Shown one piece after another: positions 32,523 to 41,539 of a DNA stretch of 42,342 nucleotides. Below the pieces are notes generated by a model, which ran no database searches, was not told the DNA's origin, and was given only the letters and a program-made list of their open reading frames with translations. The stretch comes from Desulfobacteraceae bacterium (GTDB lineage: Bacteria > Desulfobacterota > Desulfobacteria > Desulfobacterales > JAABSP01). Positions within the stretch are counted from its first letter, which is position 1, and each line of letters starts with the position of its first letter. The DNA lies in contig JAABSP010000045.1 in the NCBI GenBank assembly GCA_011390345.1, positions 1 to 42,342 on the forward strand, given 5' to 3'. Made by a program: the position numbers and the translations under genes.

Positions 32523-33380
32523 TTACGCCAGAATCTGCAAACCTTTCGGCGTCGTAATATAACGCTGTTTGGGGCTTTTCGGCTTGTCCGGTATGGTTCG
32601 GGCAATCAGTCCCTGCCGGAGAAGCGGATGGAGGTAATTGTTGAGAAAGGTTTCCCGGTGCTTCAATCCCAGAAACGCCATCATCTCCTTTACGGATTGC
32701 TCTTTACGGCTGAAGGCAAGGATCTTGAACATCTCCGGTTTCGAGTGTTCGATGGATCCAATCTTGTCCGGTACTTGTCCGGTACTTGTCCGGATCATGT
32801 TCGATGCCATGCCGGTTTCTGATTCCGACGCAAAGTCAAACTCCCATTTTTTCACGAACTGTACCTGAAAGGCAGGACCCGCCTCCCGGAGAACCAGATC
32901 GATTTCCGGATAGCCGAGAAGCTCTTTTCGCATCCGCTGAATCCCGGTTCCCCATGCCTCGATGAGCTTCAGATCCTTGAAAATGGGCGCCAGTACCCGG
33001 TTCCGGATCTCCGAGCGTCCCGTGCCCAGTTCTTCAGGAGCCAGGGTAGAAGGAAGAACCCCCGGGCTGGTGATCTCCAGCAGGTCATCGAAGATCGCGA
33101 TCTTGATGTCGCTGCCCAGGATGCTGTAGTCCCTGTGGATCACCGCATTGATGATCGCCTCCCGAACCGCGGCCAGGGGATATTCCCACCGCTCTTCCCG
33201 GTAGATTTCGCCGATACGGGCTCCGAGCCGGATGTTCTTTTTGACGAATGCCATACAGGGTTCGACCATTGCATGGATCGGCCCCTGGATGGCCTCCTGG
33301 TCGATGAAGATCCGGGGTTCGGTTCCTTTGAACCGGGCGCATTCGATCTTGGCATAGGGGAAGAGGCGGCTGCGGGCATT
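32523..33380 (-). pseudogene. 5'-truncated AlbA_2/HATPase-type ATP-binding regulator
   Basis: The frame is open from a TAA at 33381-33383 down to 32523 and codes recognisable sequence before any start codon: RSRLFPYAKIECARFKGTEPRIFIDQ, then the HATPase-like YPLAAVREAIINAVIHRDYSILGSDIKIAIFDDLLEITSPGVLP and LIEAWGTGIQRMRKE, then a C-terminal winged helix. Intact relatives have about 170 more N-terminal residues (the AlbA_2 Schlafen-like nucleic-acid-binding domain), absent here. The only in-frame ATG (33269) is inside the domain, without a ribosome site. Relatives are often linked to mobile or defence loci. A 248-residue internal product might still be made, but loss of function is more likely. 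Confidence 0.75.
32763..32793. repeat. 11-bp tandem repeat (2.8 copies)
   Basis: CTTGTCCGGTA, CTTGTCCGGTA, CTTGTCCGG in direct succession within the truncated regulator. The unit is not a multiple of three, so gain or loss of one copy shifts the frame; as it stands the frame is kept and reads RTSTGQVPDK. Confidence 0.75.
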
Positions 33381-33466
33381 TTACCACCGCTGCTATATTT
33401 TGCCAATCATTGAATGAGCGTCGATATCGGACCAGCGGCCGTCAAATCCGTTTGTAATTGTTTTTC

Positions 33467-33494
33467 TTGACTTGCCCTCAAATATAATCATAAT
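33467..33494 (+). promoter_or_regulatory. Possible promoter of the Fic pseudogene
   Basis: TTGACT (33467-33472), 16 bases, CATAAT (33489-33494), in an AT-rich patch. A TATAAT at 33483 is too close to that -35. The rest of 33381-33555 between the two pseudogenes holds no other feature that I can support. Confidence 0.35.
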
Positions 33495-33555
33495 TCCTAC
33501 AGCGAAATCGTTTTTCCGCTTTTCTGCCGAAACCAAGCCGCAGGCGGAGGAAGCC

Positions 33556-34093
33556 ATGCCTGAGAATGATCCGGTACAATCGACATACAGACCCGCGGGA
33601 TATGCAGAGCTGATCGACCGTTACAATCTCGATGTCATCCCCAATCGGCACAGATCCCTGGTAGCGGACAGCACCATCCACCGGATCGATTCGAGCCGGG
33701 GCGTTGTCCGGGAGATCTTTCCGTCTCGTTACTGGCCGGGCCCGGGGCGCCATGACCGTTCACAACGATACCGCGATATGGTATCGGTATATCGACATGA
33801 CGCCCCAGGCCGAAGCGCTTTTCGGCTTCATCGAACAGACCATCGAAAACGAACTGGCCGGTGAATTGGCGTTTCTGGCCAACCATGACAGGACAAAGAA
33901 GGCCATCCAGGAGATCGTGGATATGCCGGATCGACAGGTCGATCTCTTCATCCGCTTCTGCCTTCAAAACAATGGAGAGCTTTCCGGCCGGAAGCGCACC
34001 CGATATTTCGGCTTCCTGTCGGATGAAGAAATCGTTCGGATGGAACGGGCGGTATTGTCGGCCTATGGAAGGAAGATCACGGACCGGAGCTGA
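33556..34093 (+). pseudogene. Fic-family protein gene with internal deletion and frame change
   Basis: The ATG at 33556 has GGAGG seven bases upstream. The first part reads YRPAGYAELIDRYNLDVIPNRHRS, HRID and VVREIFPSRYWPG, the usual N-terminus of a group of Fic proteins. After about 33745 the frame changes. From about 33764 the other frame reads WYRYIDMTPQAEALFGFIEQTIE, DRTKKAIQEIVDMPDRQVDLFIRFCLQNNGELS and the end of the same kind of protein. The central Fic core with its HxFxDGNG AMPylation motif is missing, roughly 300 residues by recollection of family length. The join lies near 33745-33763. No activity is expected. Confidence 0.72.
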
Positions 34094-34150
34094 TGCGCTG
34101 CAATTCCTTCTGGTGGATGAGGATGATCAGGTTATGGCTCCGGCCGATTT

Positions 34151-34174
34151 CCCGCACCAATGGTGCGGGTTTTT
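34151..34174 (+). terminator. Intrinsic terminator downstream of the Fic remnant
   Basis: CCCGCACC and GGTGCGGG pair around a three-base AAT loop, followed by TTTTT. It lies 58 bases after the remnant's stop codon. Confidence 0.8.
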
Positions 34175-34539
34175 CCGAATCGGCATATGCACCGAAAAAA
34201 GCCTTCATCCGCGGCATTGAGGTGGCAGTTGATCAGACTCGAAAAATAATAATGAGCATAAGACCTGATAATAGAAGGTTTTAAGTTCTAAAGGAGGCTT
34301 GGTCATAATTTTGGCCACTTGTCCATTCTTACAGCTTCCGGTGTTCCTGTTGCTTTCATATAGAGAAAGGGGATGATAGCCGGAAGCTGAACGATGTTAT
34401 GATCAAAGTCTCTAAAGGCAAGGTGATTATCGTGAACTATGAGTACGACGAAGAGGTGGATGGTCTTGACAATGGGGTACACCTTACCTTGAATATGCCT
34501 TACATTACAGCCATTTAACCAATTCGACCACAAAAATGA
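34175..34539. other. AT-richer stretch without a supported gene
   Basis: The base composition drops relative to the neighbours. On the minus strand a 76-codon frame (34303-34533) and on the plus strand a 39-codon frame (from ATG near 34398) are open, but neither has a convincing ribosome site or recognisable motif. It is probably part of the degraded accessory block. Confidence 0.4.
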
Positions 34540-34866
34540 TTATGGACAACTGGGCGAAGTTAGAAGCAAGCCCAAAAAACTTTCTATGAGAACGGACAAT
34601 TCCTCTATGCTGATGATCAGCAGAGGGCTGAATGTTGCAACTCCGCAAAAGAAACGGAAATCCTGTATCCATGCCCGAACTGCGTGCAGAGATAATTCTA
34701 TCTCAAAAAAAATTTCCGGATATTGGCTTCGATTGTGATAATTTTTTCGGGCCACCTGATTCAAACGCTGTTCCAACAGAGTCAAAATGCGTAAAATATT
34801 TTCCACGATCTCTAAATTTGATCCAAAGTCTGCCCCCTTTGCTGTTTGTTTCTCCATATTAGCCAT
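34540..34866 (-). CDS. Small hypothetical protein (108 aa), possible orphan of a toxin/RHS locus
   Basis: The ATG at 34866 has a strong AAGGAGGGG site five bases upstream, the best evidence that it is or was a gene. The product begins MANMEKQTAKGADFGSNLEIVENIL and is helical (LRILTLLEQRLNQVARKNYH, FFEIELSLHAVRAWIQDFRFF), ending in a hydrophobic stretch. It is AT-richer than the core genes and lies beside an RHS fragment, a setting typical of immunity genes, but no immunity family is recognised. The last 30 residues are less convincing and might be read-through after a frameshift. Confidence 0.45.
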   Translation of the reverse strand: MANMEKQTAKGADFGSNLEIVENILRILTLLEQRLNQVARKNYHNRSQYPEIFFEIELSLHAVRAWIQDFRFFCGVATFSPLLIISIEELSVLIESFLGLLLTSPSCP

Positions 34867-34965
34867 CCTACCCCTCCTTGGTTTTGATATTGACAATTGA
34901 CGGCCAATATAGCATTATTCTATCAGTATGTTAAGCCTGTATCAAAACTTATAGACCTATGCGAT

Positions 34966-35133
34966 GAGTACAGCCTCGACGGCTTCCTCACGAAGAGGAC
35001 CCAAGGAAACGAGGTCACCCTCTACGACTATTCCTCCAGGGGAGAGCTTCTCGGGGTGAGCCTTCCGGACGGGACCGCGATCGAATACCTCCACGATCCT
35101 CTGGGCAGGAGGATCGCAAAGAAGGTCAACGGG
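34966..35133 (+). pseudogene. RHS/YD-repeat protein fragment
   Basis: One plus-strand frame reads DEYSLDGFLTKRTQGNEVTLYDYSSRGELLGVSLPDGTAIEYLHDPLGRRIAKKVNG, which is RHS/YD-repeat sequence (YDYxxRGxL..V.LPDGTxIEYxHDPLGRRIAKKVNG). The frame then loses similarity; a +1 frame continues openly (VFHEYSAEGQRTVYDDLPLPYREF) until about 35309 without recognisable repeats. An intact RHS protein has over a thousand residues, so this is a remnant of the C-terminal core region of a polymorphic-toxin carrier. Confidence 0.75.
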
Positions 35134-35238
35134 TGTTCCACGAGTATTCCGCCGAGGGGCAGCGGACCGTGTACGATGACCTGCCCCTGCCCTATAGGGA
35201 GTTCACCTCTCGGATCATGAGCCGACCGGTTTTGCCAT

Positions 35239-35442
35239 TCAACCATCAAAAGAGATACGCTGCAGGTATTCTTCTGCATACCTCCCGAGCAGAATCCGCT
35301 TTGTGGTAAAAAAGGAGGGCCATTTTCTGCTGAAATAACGGGCGGCGAGTCTGGGAAGGAATATGCCCGGTTTTTGATTCTCCAGACGGGCTTTCTTTTT
35401 CTCCCGTTCAATGCTGAACAGAACAAGCCTTCGCTGCTCCGT
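35239..35442 (-). other. 67-codon open remnant without a start codon
   Basis: Between TGA at 35443 and TGA at 35239 the minus strand reads LVLFSIEREKKKARLENQKPG, then FLPRLAARYFSRKWPSFFTTKRILLGRYAEEYLQRISFDG, protein-like in composition but lacking ATG, GTG or TTG. Another frame opens with MKRICKSEAPE at 35474, overlapping the end of the ATPase gene. The two may be pieces of one frameshifted gene following the ATPase. I cannot name the family. Confidence 0.35.
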
Positions 35443-35451
35443 TCAGGCGCT

Positions 35452-36792
35452 TCAGACTTGCAGATCCGCTTCATCCGCCATTTCCCATTTCCGGTTTTCG
35501 ATATACAGGTCCGCTTCGGTCAATGCAGGCTCTTCCCCCTGGAAGATTTCATCCAGTCTCTTCCGCTTTTCCACTGCTGCCCCGCTGTCCCATTGATCCC
35601 CATAGACCAGCGACAGATATTCGCTCAGCAATATGGCATTGGGATCATCTTTTGGCCTCGGATGGACCTCGAAAATCCTTTTTAAAATCCGGGACGCGTC
35701 GGCTCCCTTGGTTCCGGGGGCGGCTGAGAAGACCTTTCCCTGATCGAGAATCCTCAGTTTCTCCGAAGCCACCGTTGAAATCAGGTGAGGACTGTGGGTG
35801 GTTAAAATGAACTGGACGGCCGGAAAGGCTTTTTGAAACGCAGTCACGATCTTCTGCTGCCAGCCCGGATGCAGATGCATGTCCAATTCATCGATCAAGA
35901 CAATGCCCGGAGTTTTCGCTACGGCTTCCGATCCGAGATGCGGATTCAGTTTGCAGCATCGAAAGGCGATATCTGCGGCAAGCGCCAGGATATTGCGCAC
36001 GCCGTCGCTCAGAAGAGAAACAGGCAAAATGCCTTTTTCCTCATGTTCGGCAACGACCTGATCGGTTTTGGCATCATACCGGATGGTATGCCACCCGGTG
36101 GTCCGCAATGGCTGGTTGACCGCATTCTGAACGGCAGAGATCAATGCAGATAATTCAGATTTTTCGGTACGCTTCCCTTTGTCTGCCCATTGCAGCTTCT
36201 CCTGGAGATCGGCAAGAATGATCTGCTTCAGCCAGTAGGCAAATTCTTTGTAGCTGGATGAGGGATTCATGCAGTCCCGATATCCGATGGTGCGGCTTTC
36301 GGACAAGACCGATTTCCGAAGTTCCGTCAGCCGGTTTTCTTTCCATAGTCGTCCGGTTCCGTAATATGCGAGCAGAGGAAGGATGACATTTCCGTGGGTT
36401 CGCACTTCTTCCTGAAGGTTTTTCCCGAGTTCAGCCAAATCCTTTGCAGCGGCAATTGTTGTCTTGGATTTTTCACTCAGCAACTGGCGGTTCCATAGAT
36501 ATGATTGACCATCATGCCATCCGCCCGCATTTAAAGTAATCGGAAATTGAGGCTCCATTTCGGCAGTGCTTGCCCTGACCCTTTTCAGGCGTGTATCTTC
36601 GACGAAAAATCCGCTGCTCTTTCCTTTGTCGAAAGCGCCGAGATAAGGGCCCAATGCAACGGCGGCGGCATCGAGAATCGCTGTCTTTCCGGAGCCGTTG
36701 ACGCCGACCAGCACCGTTAATTGGGCATCAAAATCGATCCGAAGGTGGGAAAAGCAGCGATAATTTCCAAGTTCCAGAAATTCAAGTCTCAT
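35452..36792 (-). CDS. AAA-family ATPase, COG3950-like (Septu/retron-associated type)
   Basis: A 446-residue ABC/SMC-like ATPase that looks intact. Walker A is VGVNGSGKT near residue 30; ILPLLAYYGTGRLW is a family mark; the ABC signature region is SLLSDGVRNILALAADIA; Walker B is GIVLIDELDMHLHPGWQ, followed by FILTTHSPHLI with the switch His. The start at 36792 is preferred (GGAG eight bases upstream) over an ATG 21 bases further out. Relatives occur alone or as the ATPase half of Septu and some retron anti-phage systems, paired with an HNH nuclease. No HNH gene is found here; downstream lies only remnant sequence. Role in defence is therefore an inference. Confidence 0.85.
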   Translation of the reverse strand: MRLEFLELGNYRCFSHLRIDFDAQLTVLVGVNGSGKTAILDAAAVALGPYLGAFDKGKSSGFFVEDTRLKRVRASTAEMEPQFPITLNAGGWHDGQSYLWNRQLLSEKSKTTIAAAKDLAELGKNLQEEVRTHGNVILPLLAYYGTGRLWKENRLTELRKSVLSESRTIGYRDCMNPSSSYKEFAYWLKQIILADLQEKLQWADKGKRTEKSELSALISAVQNAVNQPLRTTGWHTIRYDAKTDQVVAEHEEKGILPVSLLSDGVRNILALAADIAFRCCKLNPHLGSEAVAKTPGIVLIDELDMHLHPGWQQKIVTAFQKAFPAVQFILTTHSPHLISTVASEKLRILDQGKVFSAAPGTKGADASRILKRIFEVHPRPKDDPNAILLSEYLSLVYGDQWDSGAAVEKRKRLDEIFQGEEPALTEADLYIENRKWEMADEADLQV

Positions 36793-37060
36793 AAAATTGC
36801 TCCGGTGTTCCATCCCTATTGAATTGCGACCGCATTTCCCCGGTCATGGCTTCCCCGCCGGATCATCGACCGCTCGTTAAACCTTATCCGATATCCGCGG
36901 CAGGGTCAATTTGAAGCGTAAAAAACCGAAGATACCTCCGGCTGAAAAAAATTAGATCGGCTGCAACGGCGTCGATCTCAACACCTCGTACCGGTGAAAC
37001 GGCCGTCAACCAAGTGTCCAATATCGACAGACAGACGGCTGGCTCCAAAGAGTGCGCACA
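36793..37060. other. Intergenic stretch without a supported gene
   Basis: Several short open frames exist on both strands but none has a ribosome site or recognisable motif. It probably contains the promoter of the ATPase gene. It lies between the accessory block and the terminator of the arginine/lipoprotein operon. Confidence 0.4.
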
Positions 37061-37091
37061 AACAAAAAAACCGGCTGTACAGCCGGTTTTT
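37061..37091 (-). terminator. Terminator of the arg/lipoprotein operon (perfect 26-bp palindrome)
   Basis: AAAAACCGGCTGT and ACAGCCGGTTTTT (37066-37091) are exactly complementary, and the minus strand continues with T's to a seven-T run (from the A run at 37064-37070). It lies 63 bases beyond the stop of the last lipoprotein gene, so it fits the end of the minus-strand operon; on the plus strand it could also act. Confidence 0.88.
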
Positions 37092-37153
37092 GACATCTCC
37101 TGCTCTCTTTGCCCCGATTCCGGGGACATGCAGCCCCTCGATCGAATCGCAAA

Positions 37154-37759
37154 TCAGTTTTTTACACTCCAGTTGCCATCCTCCCCCTGTATCCGGGTTC
37201 CGTCCGCCGCCTTCTCCGCATTTAGCCGGGCAAAGATCCGCCGGATCTGGGGCATATCCGCCTCCGTCAGGTTCTCGTTGGTCTCGATCACCCGGGTCAT
37301 GATCAGATCCCGGGCTTCGTTGCTCTCCCGGACCACGGCATTGAACTCCTCTTCTCCATAGCGCAGGGCAAAGTCCGTCAAATCCTCGGGGGAATTCTCC
37401 CGATCCATAGCAAAGTCCGTCAGCAGCCCCTCATTGTTCTCCCCGACCCAGCCGAGCCGCTTGAACGCGATCAGGTCATCCTCGTGAAACGATAGCACCT
37501 GCATGGCCGTGACCGCATCCTTGTGCTCCCGGCTGTGCTTGGGGGGCTGCCGGATCTCCCCATCCGCGTCCACACCCCGAACCGAAGCCAGCAGCAGCAT
37601 CTCCCGGTCCAGCGCGTTGTATGTCCCCAACACCTGGTTCTCCAGGGATGTGCGCTCACTCACCACATCCACATCGACCTTGGCAAGGGTACATCCCCAT
37701 ACCGTCAGGAAAAAGGGGATCAGGAAAAGGGAAAGAAGAAGATTCAGACCGCTTTTCAT
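37154..37759 (-). CDS. Lipoprotein with YdbL/DUF1318-like C-terminal region
   Basis: GAGGAG lies seven bases before the ATG at 37759; a longer frame to 37825 is rejected. The 201-residue product has a signal peptide with a lipobox (TVWGC). The middle is helical and acidic. The end, EFNAVVRESNEARDLIMTRVIE and EKAADGTRIQGEDGNWSVK, resembles the DUF1318/YdbL pattern (many Glu/Asn/Arg, then a KA..G..IQ..DG.W motif). The match is by pattern only. YdbL-type proteins sit with envelope-lipid transport genes in enterics. Here it ends the arginine-gene run. Confidence 0.7.
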   Translation of the reverse strand: MKSGLNLLLSLFLIPFFLTVWGCTLAKVDVDVVSERTSLENQVLGTYNALDREMLLLASVRGVDADGEIRQPPKHSREHKDAVTAMQVLSFHEDDLIAFKRLGWVGENNEGLLTDFAMDRENSPEDLTDFALRYGEEEFNAVVRESNEARDLIMTRVIETNENLTEADMPQIRRIFARLNAEKAADGTRIQGEDGNWSVKN

Positions 37760-37785
37760 ACCGGACTCCTCGATTTGGGTTTGGT

Positions 37786-37983
37786 TTACTCCGGCGCCGG
37801 CTGCGGCTGAGGGCAGGCCGGACACTCCTCTTCGGGATAGAGGGGATTCTCCGCAGCCGGCCGCTCCGGGTCATGGGGCGCGACCGGCGGCCCCTTGCGG
37901 CCGCATCCGGCCGCCAGAAAGAGCCCGATCAGGAACGGAACAAGCAGCAGTTGAACGGCTTTACGCTTCAGCCTTTCTCCCAC
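37786..37983 (-). CDS. Small LptM-like lipoprotein (GRKGPP motif)
   Basis: A 65-residue lipoprotein: basic head, hydrophobic stretch (LLLVPFLIGLFLAAG), lipobox Cys27, then GRKGPPVAPHDP. The CGxKGP start after the acylated Cys is the hallmark of LptM (YifL), which helps the outer-membrane LPS translocon LptD mature. The start is GTG at 37983, inside the end of argH (16-base overlap), so it is translationally coupled. In enterics the similar gene lies beside lysA-dapF; in other proteobacteria it occurs between argH and lysA. A lysA gene does not follow here. Confidence 0.75.
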   Translation of the reverse strand: MGERLKRKAVQLLLVPFLIGLFLAAGCGRKGPPVAPHDPERPAAENPLYPEEECPACPQPQPAPE

Positions 37984-39392
37984 CTTTTCTCCTTCCCTTT
38001 CACCTCTTGGGACATGGCCTCACGGGCTCCGGCAATGGCCTTTTTCACATTCGCTGTTGCGGTTCCGCCAAAGGAGCTGCGCCGGTTGATCATCCCTTCT
38101 GTGGTGAGGATATCGAAGATGTCGGCCTCGATCCGGTCGGAAAATTTCCGCAGGGCCTCCAGGTTCAGATTGTGAAGCTCCAGGCCCAGGTTCTGGGCCT
38201 CGGCCACCGCGCGGCCCGCATGGCTATGGGCCTCACGGAACGGAATGCCTTTGTTGGCCAGATAGTCGGCCATGTCCGTGGCATTTAAAAAGCCCTTTTC
38301 CGTGGCCCGGGCCATCACCTCTTTGCGGAGGCTGATCTTCGGCAGCATGGGAATATAGACCTCGATGCACGCGGTCAGCGTATCCACCGCATCGAAGAGG
38401 GGCGGCTTGTCCTCCTGCATGTCCCGGTTATAGGCCAGGGGCAGGGACTTCATCAGGGTCAGCATGTTCATCAGGTCCCCGATCACCCGGCCCGCCTTTC
38501 CCCGCACCAGCTCGGGCACATCCGGGTTCTTCTTCTGGGGCATGATGCTGCTGCCGGTGGCAAACGCGTCGGGCAGCTCGATAAAGCCGAACTCCGCGGA
38601 TGACCAGAGGATCAGCTCCTCGGAAAACCGGGAGAAGTGGATCATGCAGATGCTGGCTACGCTCAAAAATTCGAGGATGAAATCCCGGTCCGACACCGCA
38701 TCGATGCTGTTTGACGATACCGCGGGAAAGTGCAGCAGTTCCGCGGTATAGGCCCGGTCGATGGGATAGGTGGTCCCGGCAAGGGCAGCACTGCCTAACG
38801 GCATTACCTCGATCCGTTTCAGGCCGTCCTTCAGCCGCTCCGCATCCCGGGTGAACATTTCGTAGTAGGCCATGAGGTGATGGGAGAAGAGTACCGGCTG
38901 GGCCCGCTGCAGGTGGGTGTAGCCGGGCATGGCCGCATCCATATGGGCTTCGGCCAGATCGACCAGCACCTCCCGCAGACGGAAAAGGCCGGCGATGATG
39001 TTCCGGCTCTCCTCTCGCAGATACATCCGCGTATCCAGCGCCACCTGATCGTTTCGGCTTCGTGCGGTGTGGAGCTTTCTGGCCACATTCCCCACCAGCT
39101 CGTTCAGGCGGGACTCCACATGCATGTGGATGTCTTCGAGGCTGTCGCTGTAGGAAAATTCCCCCCGCTCGATCTCCCCCCGGATCGTCTCCAGCCCCTG
39201 AACCAGGGTATCGGCCTCCGCTTCCGCGATGACCCCGACCTTCGCGAGCATCCGGCAGTGCGCGATGCTGCCCTCGATGTCGTGTTTGTAGAGGCGCCTG
39301 TCCACGGAGATGGAGGAAGTAAACCGTTCCACCACTTTTGCGGTCCCCTCGGAAAACCGGCCGTCCCAGAGCTTTTCCGATTTGTGGGTCAT
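37968..39392 (-). CDS. argH: Argininosuccinate lyase
   Basis: A 474-residue ASL, final step of arginine synthesis (argininosuccinate to arginine and fumarate). The fumarase/lyase-superfamily signature [11 protein letters not shown] is at 280-290, with the catalytic Ser281; the general-acid His is in [10 protein letters not shown] (about 160), and [13 protein letters not shown] (108-120) is the substrate loop. It overlaps argG by four bases (ATGA) at its start and a lipoprotein gene at its end. Confidence 0.97.
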   Translation of the reverse strand: MTHKSEKLWDGRFSEGTAKVVERFTSSISVDRRLYKHDIEGSIAHCRMLAKVGVIAEAEADTLVQGLETIRGEIERGEFSYSDSLEDIHMHVESRLNELVGNVARKLHTARSRNDQVALDTRMYLREESRNIIAGLFRLREVLVDLAEAHMDAAMPGYTHLQRAQPVLFSHHLMAYYEMFTRDAERLKDGLKRIEVMPLGSAALAGTTYPIDRAYTAELLHFPAVSSNSIDAVSDRDFILEFLSVASICMIHFSRFSEELILWSSAEFGFIELPDAFATGSSIMPQKKNPDVPELVRGKAGRVIGDLMNMLTLMKSLPLAYNRDMQEDKPPLFDAVDTLTACIEVYIPMLPKISLRKEVMARATEKGFLNATDMADYLANKGIPFREAHSHAGRAVAEAQNLGLELHNLNLEALRKFSDRIEADIFDILTTEGMINRRSSFGGTATANVKKAIAGAREAMSQEVKGKEKRWEKG

Positions 39393-40600
39393 CGTTTCAG
39401 CATCTTCTGAATCCGCAGCCGGAGCGCGTTGAGCCGGATAAAGCCCTCGGCATCTTTCTGGCTGTAGACATGGTCATCTTCAAAGGTGGCAAAATCGGTA
39501 TTGTAGAGGGACCGGTCCGATTTTCGGCCAAGGACCCGGCAGTTGCCCTTGTACAGCTCCATCCGCACCGTGCCGTTGACATCCACCTGGGTATCGTCGA
39601 TCATCTTCTGCAGCAAATGCATCTCAGGCGCGAACCAGAAGCCGTAATAGACCAGCTCCGCATATTTGGGAATCAGAGAATCCCGCAGATGCATCACCTC
39701 CCGGTCCATCGTAATCGACTCCATGGCCATGTGCGCGGTTCGCAGGATCGTTCCCCCAGGGGTCTCGTAGACGCCCCTGGACTTCATTCCCACAAACCGG
39801 TTCTCCACGATGTCGGCCCGGCCGATGCCGTGGCGCCCTCCCAGCACATTGAGCCGCTTGAGCATGGCCGCGGGCGATAGCTTCTCCCCATCCACCGCGA
39901 CCGGATCTCCTGCTGCAAACTCGATCTCGATGGTCTCGGGCGCATCGGGCGCATCCTTGGGCGAGACCGAAAGGGTGAAGATATCTTCCGGGGGCCCTTC
40001 CCACGGATCTTCCAGGATGCCGCCCTCGTAGCTGATGTGAAGAAGGTTTCTGTCCGTGCTGTACGGCTTGGCCTTTGTAGAGGTCACCTCGATGCCGTGG
40101 TCCCGGGCAAATGCCATGAGCGCGGTGCGGGAGTTGAGATCCCATTCCCGCCAGGGCGCGATGATCTTGATGTTCGGGTCGATGGAGAGGTAGCTCAACT
40201 CGAAGCGGACCTGGTCGTTGCCCTTGCCGGTCGCACCGTGGCTCACCGCATCGGCTCCTTCCATCTGTGCGATCTCCATCTGGCGCTTGGCGATCAGGGG
40301 CCGGGCCAAAGAAGTCCCCAGCAGATATTGGCCCTCGTAGATCGCGTTGGCGCGAAACGCGGGAAAGACGTAATCTTTTACGAACTCCTCCCGGAGATCG
40401 TCGATATAGACGGCCACAGCGCCGGTCTTCTTCGCCTTGACCTCAACCGTATCCAGCTCCTCCTCCTGACCGATGTCCGCGGAGAAGGCCACCACCTCAC
40501 AATTATAGGTTTCGATGAGCCATTTGAGGATCACCGATGTATCCAGGCCGCCCGAATAGGCCAGCACCACCTTCTTTACATTCTGCGACACGTTACTCAT
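39389..40600 (-). CDS. argG: Argininosuccinate synthase
   Basis: A 403-residue ASS, the usual length, joining citrulline and aspartate with ATP. The ATP-pyrophosphatase loop is [17 protein letters not shown] (residues 12-28); [34 protein letters not shown] and APWREWD are present. AAAGGAGAT lies directly before the ATG at 40600. It is 18 bases from argF and overlaps argH by four bases. Confidence 0.97.
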   Translation of the reverse strand: MSNVSQNVKKVVLAYSGGLDTSVILKWLIETYNCEVVAFSADIGQEEELDTVEVKAKKTGAVAVYIDDLREEFVKDYVFPAFRANAIYEGQYLLGTSLARPLIAKRQMEIAQMEGADAVSHGATGKGNDQVRFELSYLSIDPNIKIIAPWREWDLNSRTALMAFARDHGIEVTSTKAKPYSTDRNLLHISYEGGILEDPWEGPPEDIFTLSVSPKDAPDAPETIEIEFAAGDPVAVDGEKLSPAAMLKRLNVLGGRHGIGRADIVENRFVGMKSRGVYETPGGTILRTAHMAMESITMDREVMHLRDSLIPKYAELVYYGFWFAPEMHLLQKMIDDTQVDVNGTVRMELYKGNCRVLGRKSDRSLYNTDFATFEDDHVYSQKDAEGFIRLNALRLRIQKMLKR

Positions 40601-40618
40601 ATCTCCTTTGCATGTCTC

Positions 40619-41535
40619 TCAAGAGCCCAACAGGGTCTCCAAAATCGCCTTGTGCATGTGCATCTTGTTTTCAGCCTGATCCCAGACCGCCGAGGCCGGC
40701 CCCTCGAGAACTTCTTCGGTGATCTCCTCCTCCCGGTGCGCGGGAAGGCAGTGCAGGACCATGGCCGTGCCCGGGGCCCTCTTCATCAGTTCCGCATTTA
40801 CCTGATACGGGACAAATATTTTCTTTCTGGTCTCGGCTTCCTCCTCCTGACCCATGCTGGCCCAGACATCGGTGTTGATCACATCTGCGTCCTTAACGGC
40901 CTCGATTGGATCGGTGATCACCCGGATGGCCCCCCTCCCCTTCTCCTGCGCATTCTTCAGGATCTTATCATCCGGAAAATGGCCTTCGGGACAGGCCAAT
41001 GTGAGATCGAAGCCCAGTACGGCCGCGGCATTTATCCAGGAGTGGGCCACATTGTTCCCGTCGCCGATCCAGACGATTTGCCGGCCCTCATATCCGCCTT
41101 TGACCTCGATCACGGTCATCAGATCGGACAAGACCTGGCAGGGATGGTAGAGATCGCTCAGGGCGTTGATCACCGGGATATCGGAGTGCTCGGCAAATTC
41201 CTCGATCACCGACTGTTTATATGTCCGAATGGCCAGTACATCGAGATACCGGCTAAGCACCCGCGCGGTGTCTTTGATCGGCTCGTTTCGGGCCATCTGG
41301 GTGTCTTTTGTGCTGATATAGATAGGCGTTCCCCCCAGTTGGGCCATGCCGGCCTCAAAAGAGATCCTGGTCCGGGTGGAGGCCTTTTCAAAGAGAAGCC
41401 CCAAAGTCTTTCCGGCCAGAGGGCGCTCCGCAGTTCCTGCCTTGTGGCGCGCCTTCAATGTGATGGCCCGCTCGAAAAGCCTTTTGAAATCGGCCTCGGT
41501 CAGATCGAGCAGCGATCGGATGTCCTTTTTCATCG

Positions 41536-41539
<4 letters not shown>
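40619..41539 (-). CDS. argF: Ornithine carbamoyltransferase
   Basis: A 306-residue OTC making citrulline. Carbamoyl-phosphate loop STRTR is at 54-58 (EKASTRTRISFEAG); ornithine-side motifs are DVWASMGQEEE and HCLPAHREEE. The start at 41539 overlaps the argD stop by four bases (ATGA), with GAGGAGG just upstream; an ATG two codons in (41533) is the alternative. A longer frame to 41827 runs inside argD and is rejected. HCLPAH and SMG (rather than aspartate-carbamoyltransferase motifs) settle the identity; the SMGQEE form is the ordinary ornithine enzyme. Confidence 0.96.

Noticed and set aside
32764-32793. CRISPR-like repeat array
   Set aside because: Direct 11-bp units without spacers; no cas gene is present anywhere in the window.
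33472-33864. An intact 130-residue gene in the first Fic frame
   Set aside because: Family similarity stops near 33745; the rest is the shadow of the C-terminal Fic remnant in another frame.
34303-34533. A 76-codon minus-strand gene
   Set aside because: No convincing ribosome site or family; it lies within degraded sequence, and a short plus-strand frame overlaps it.
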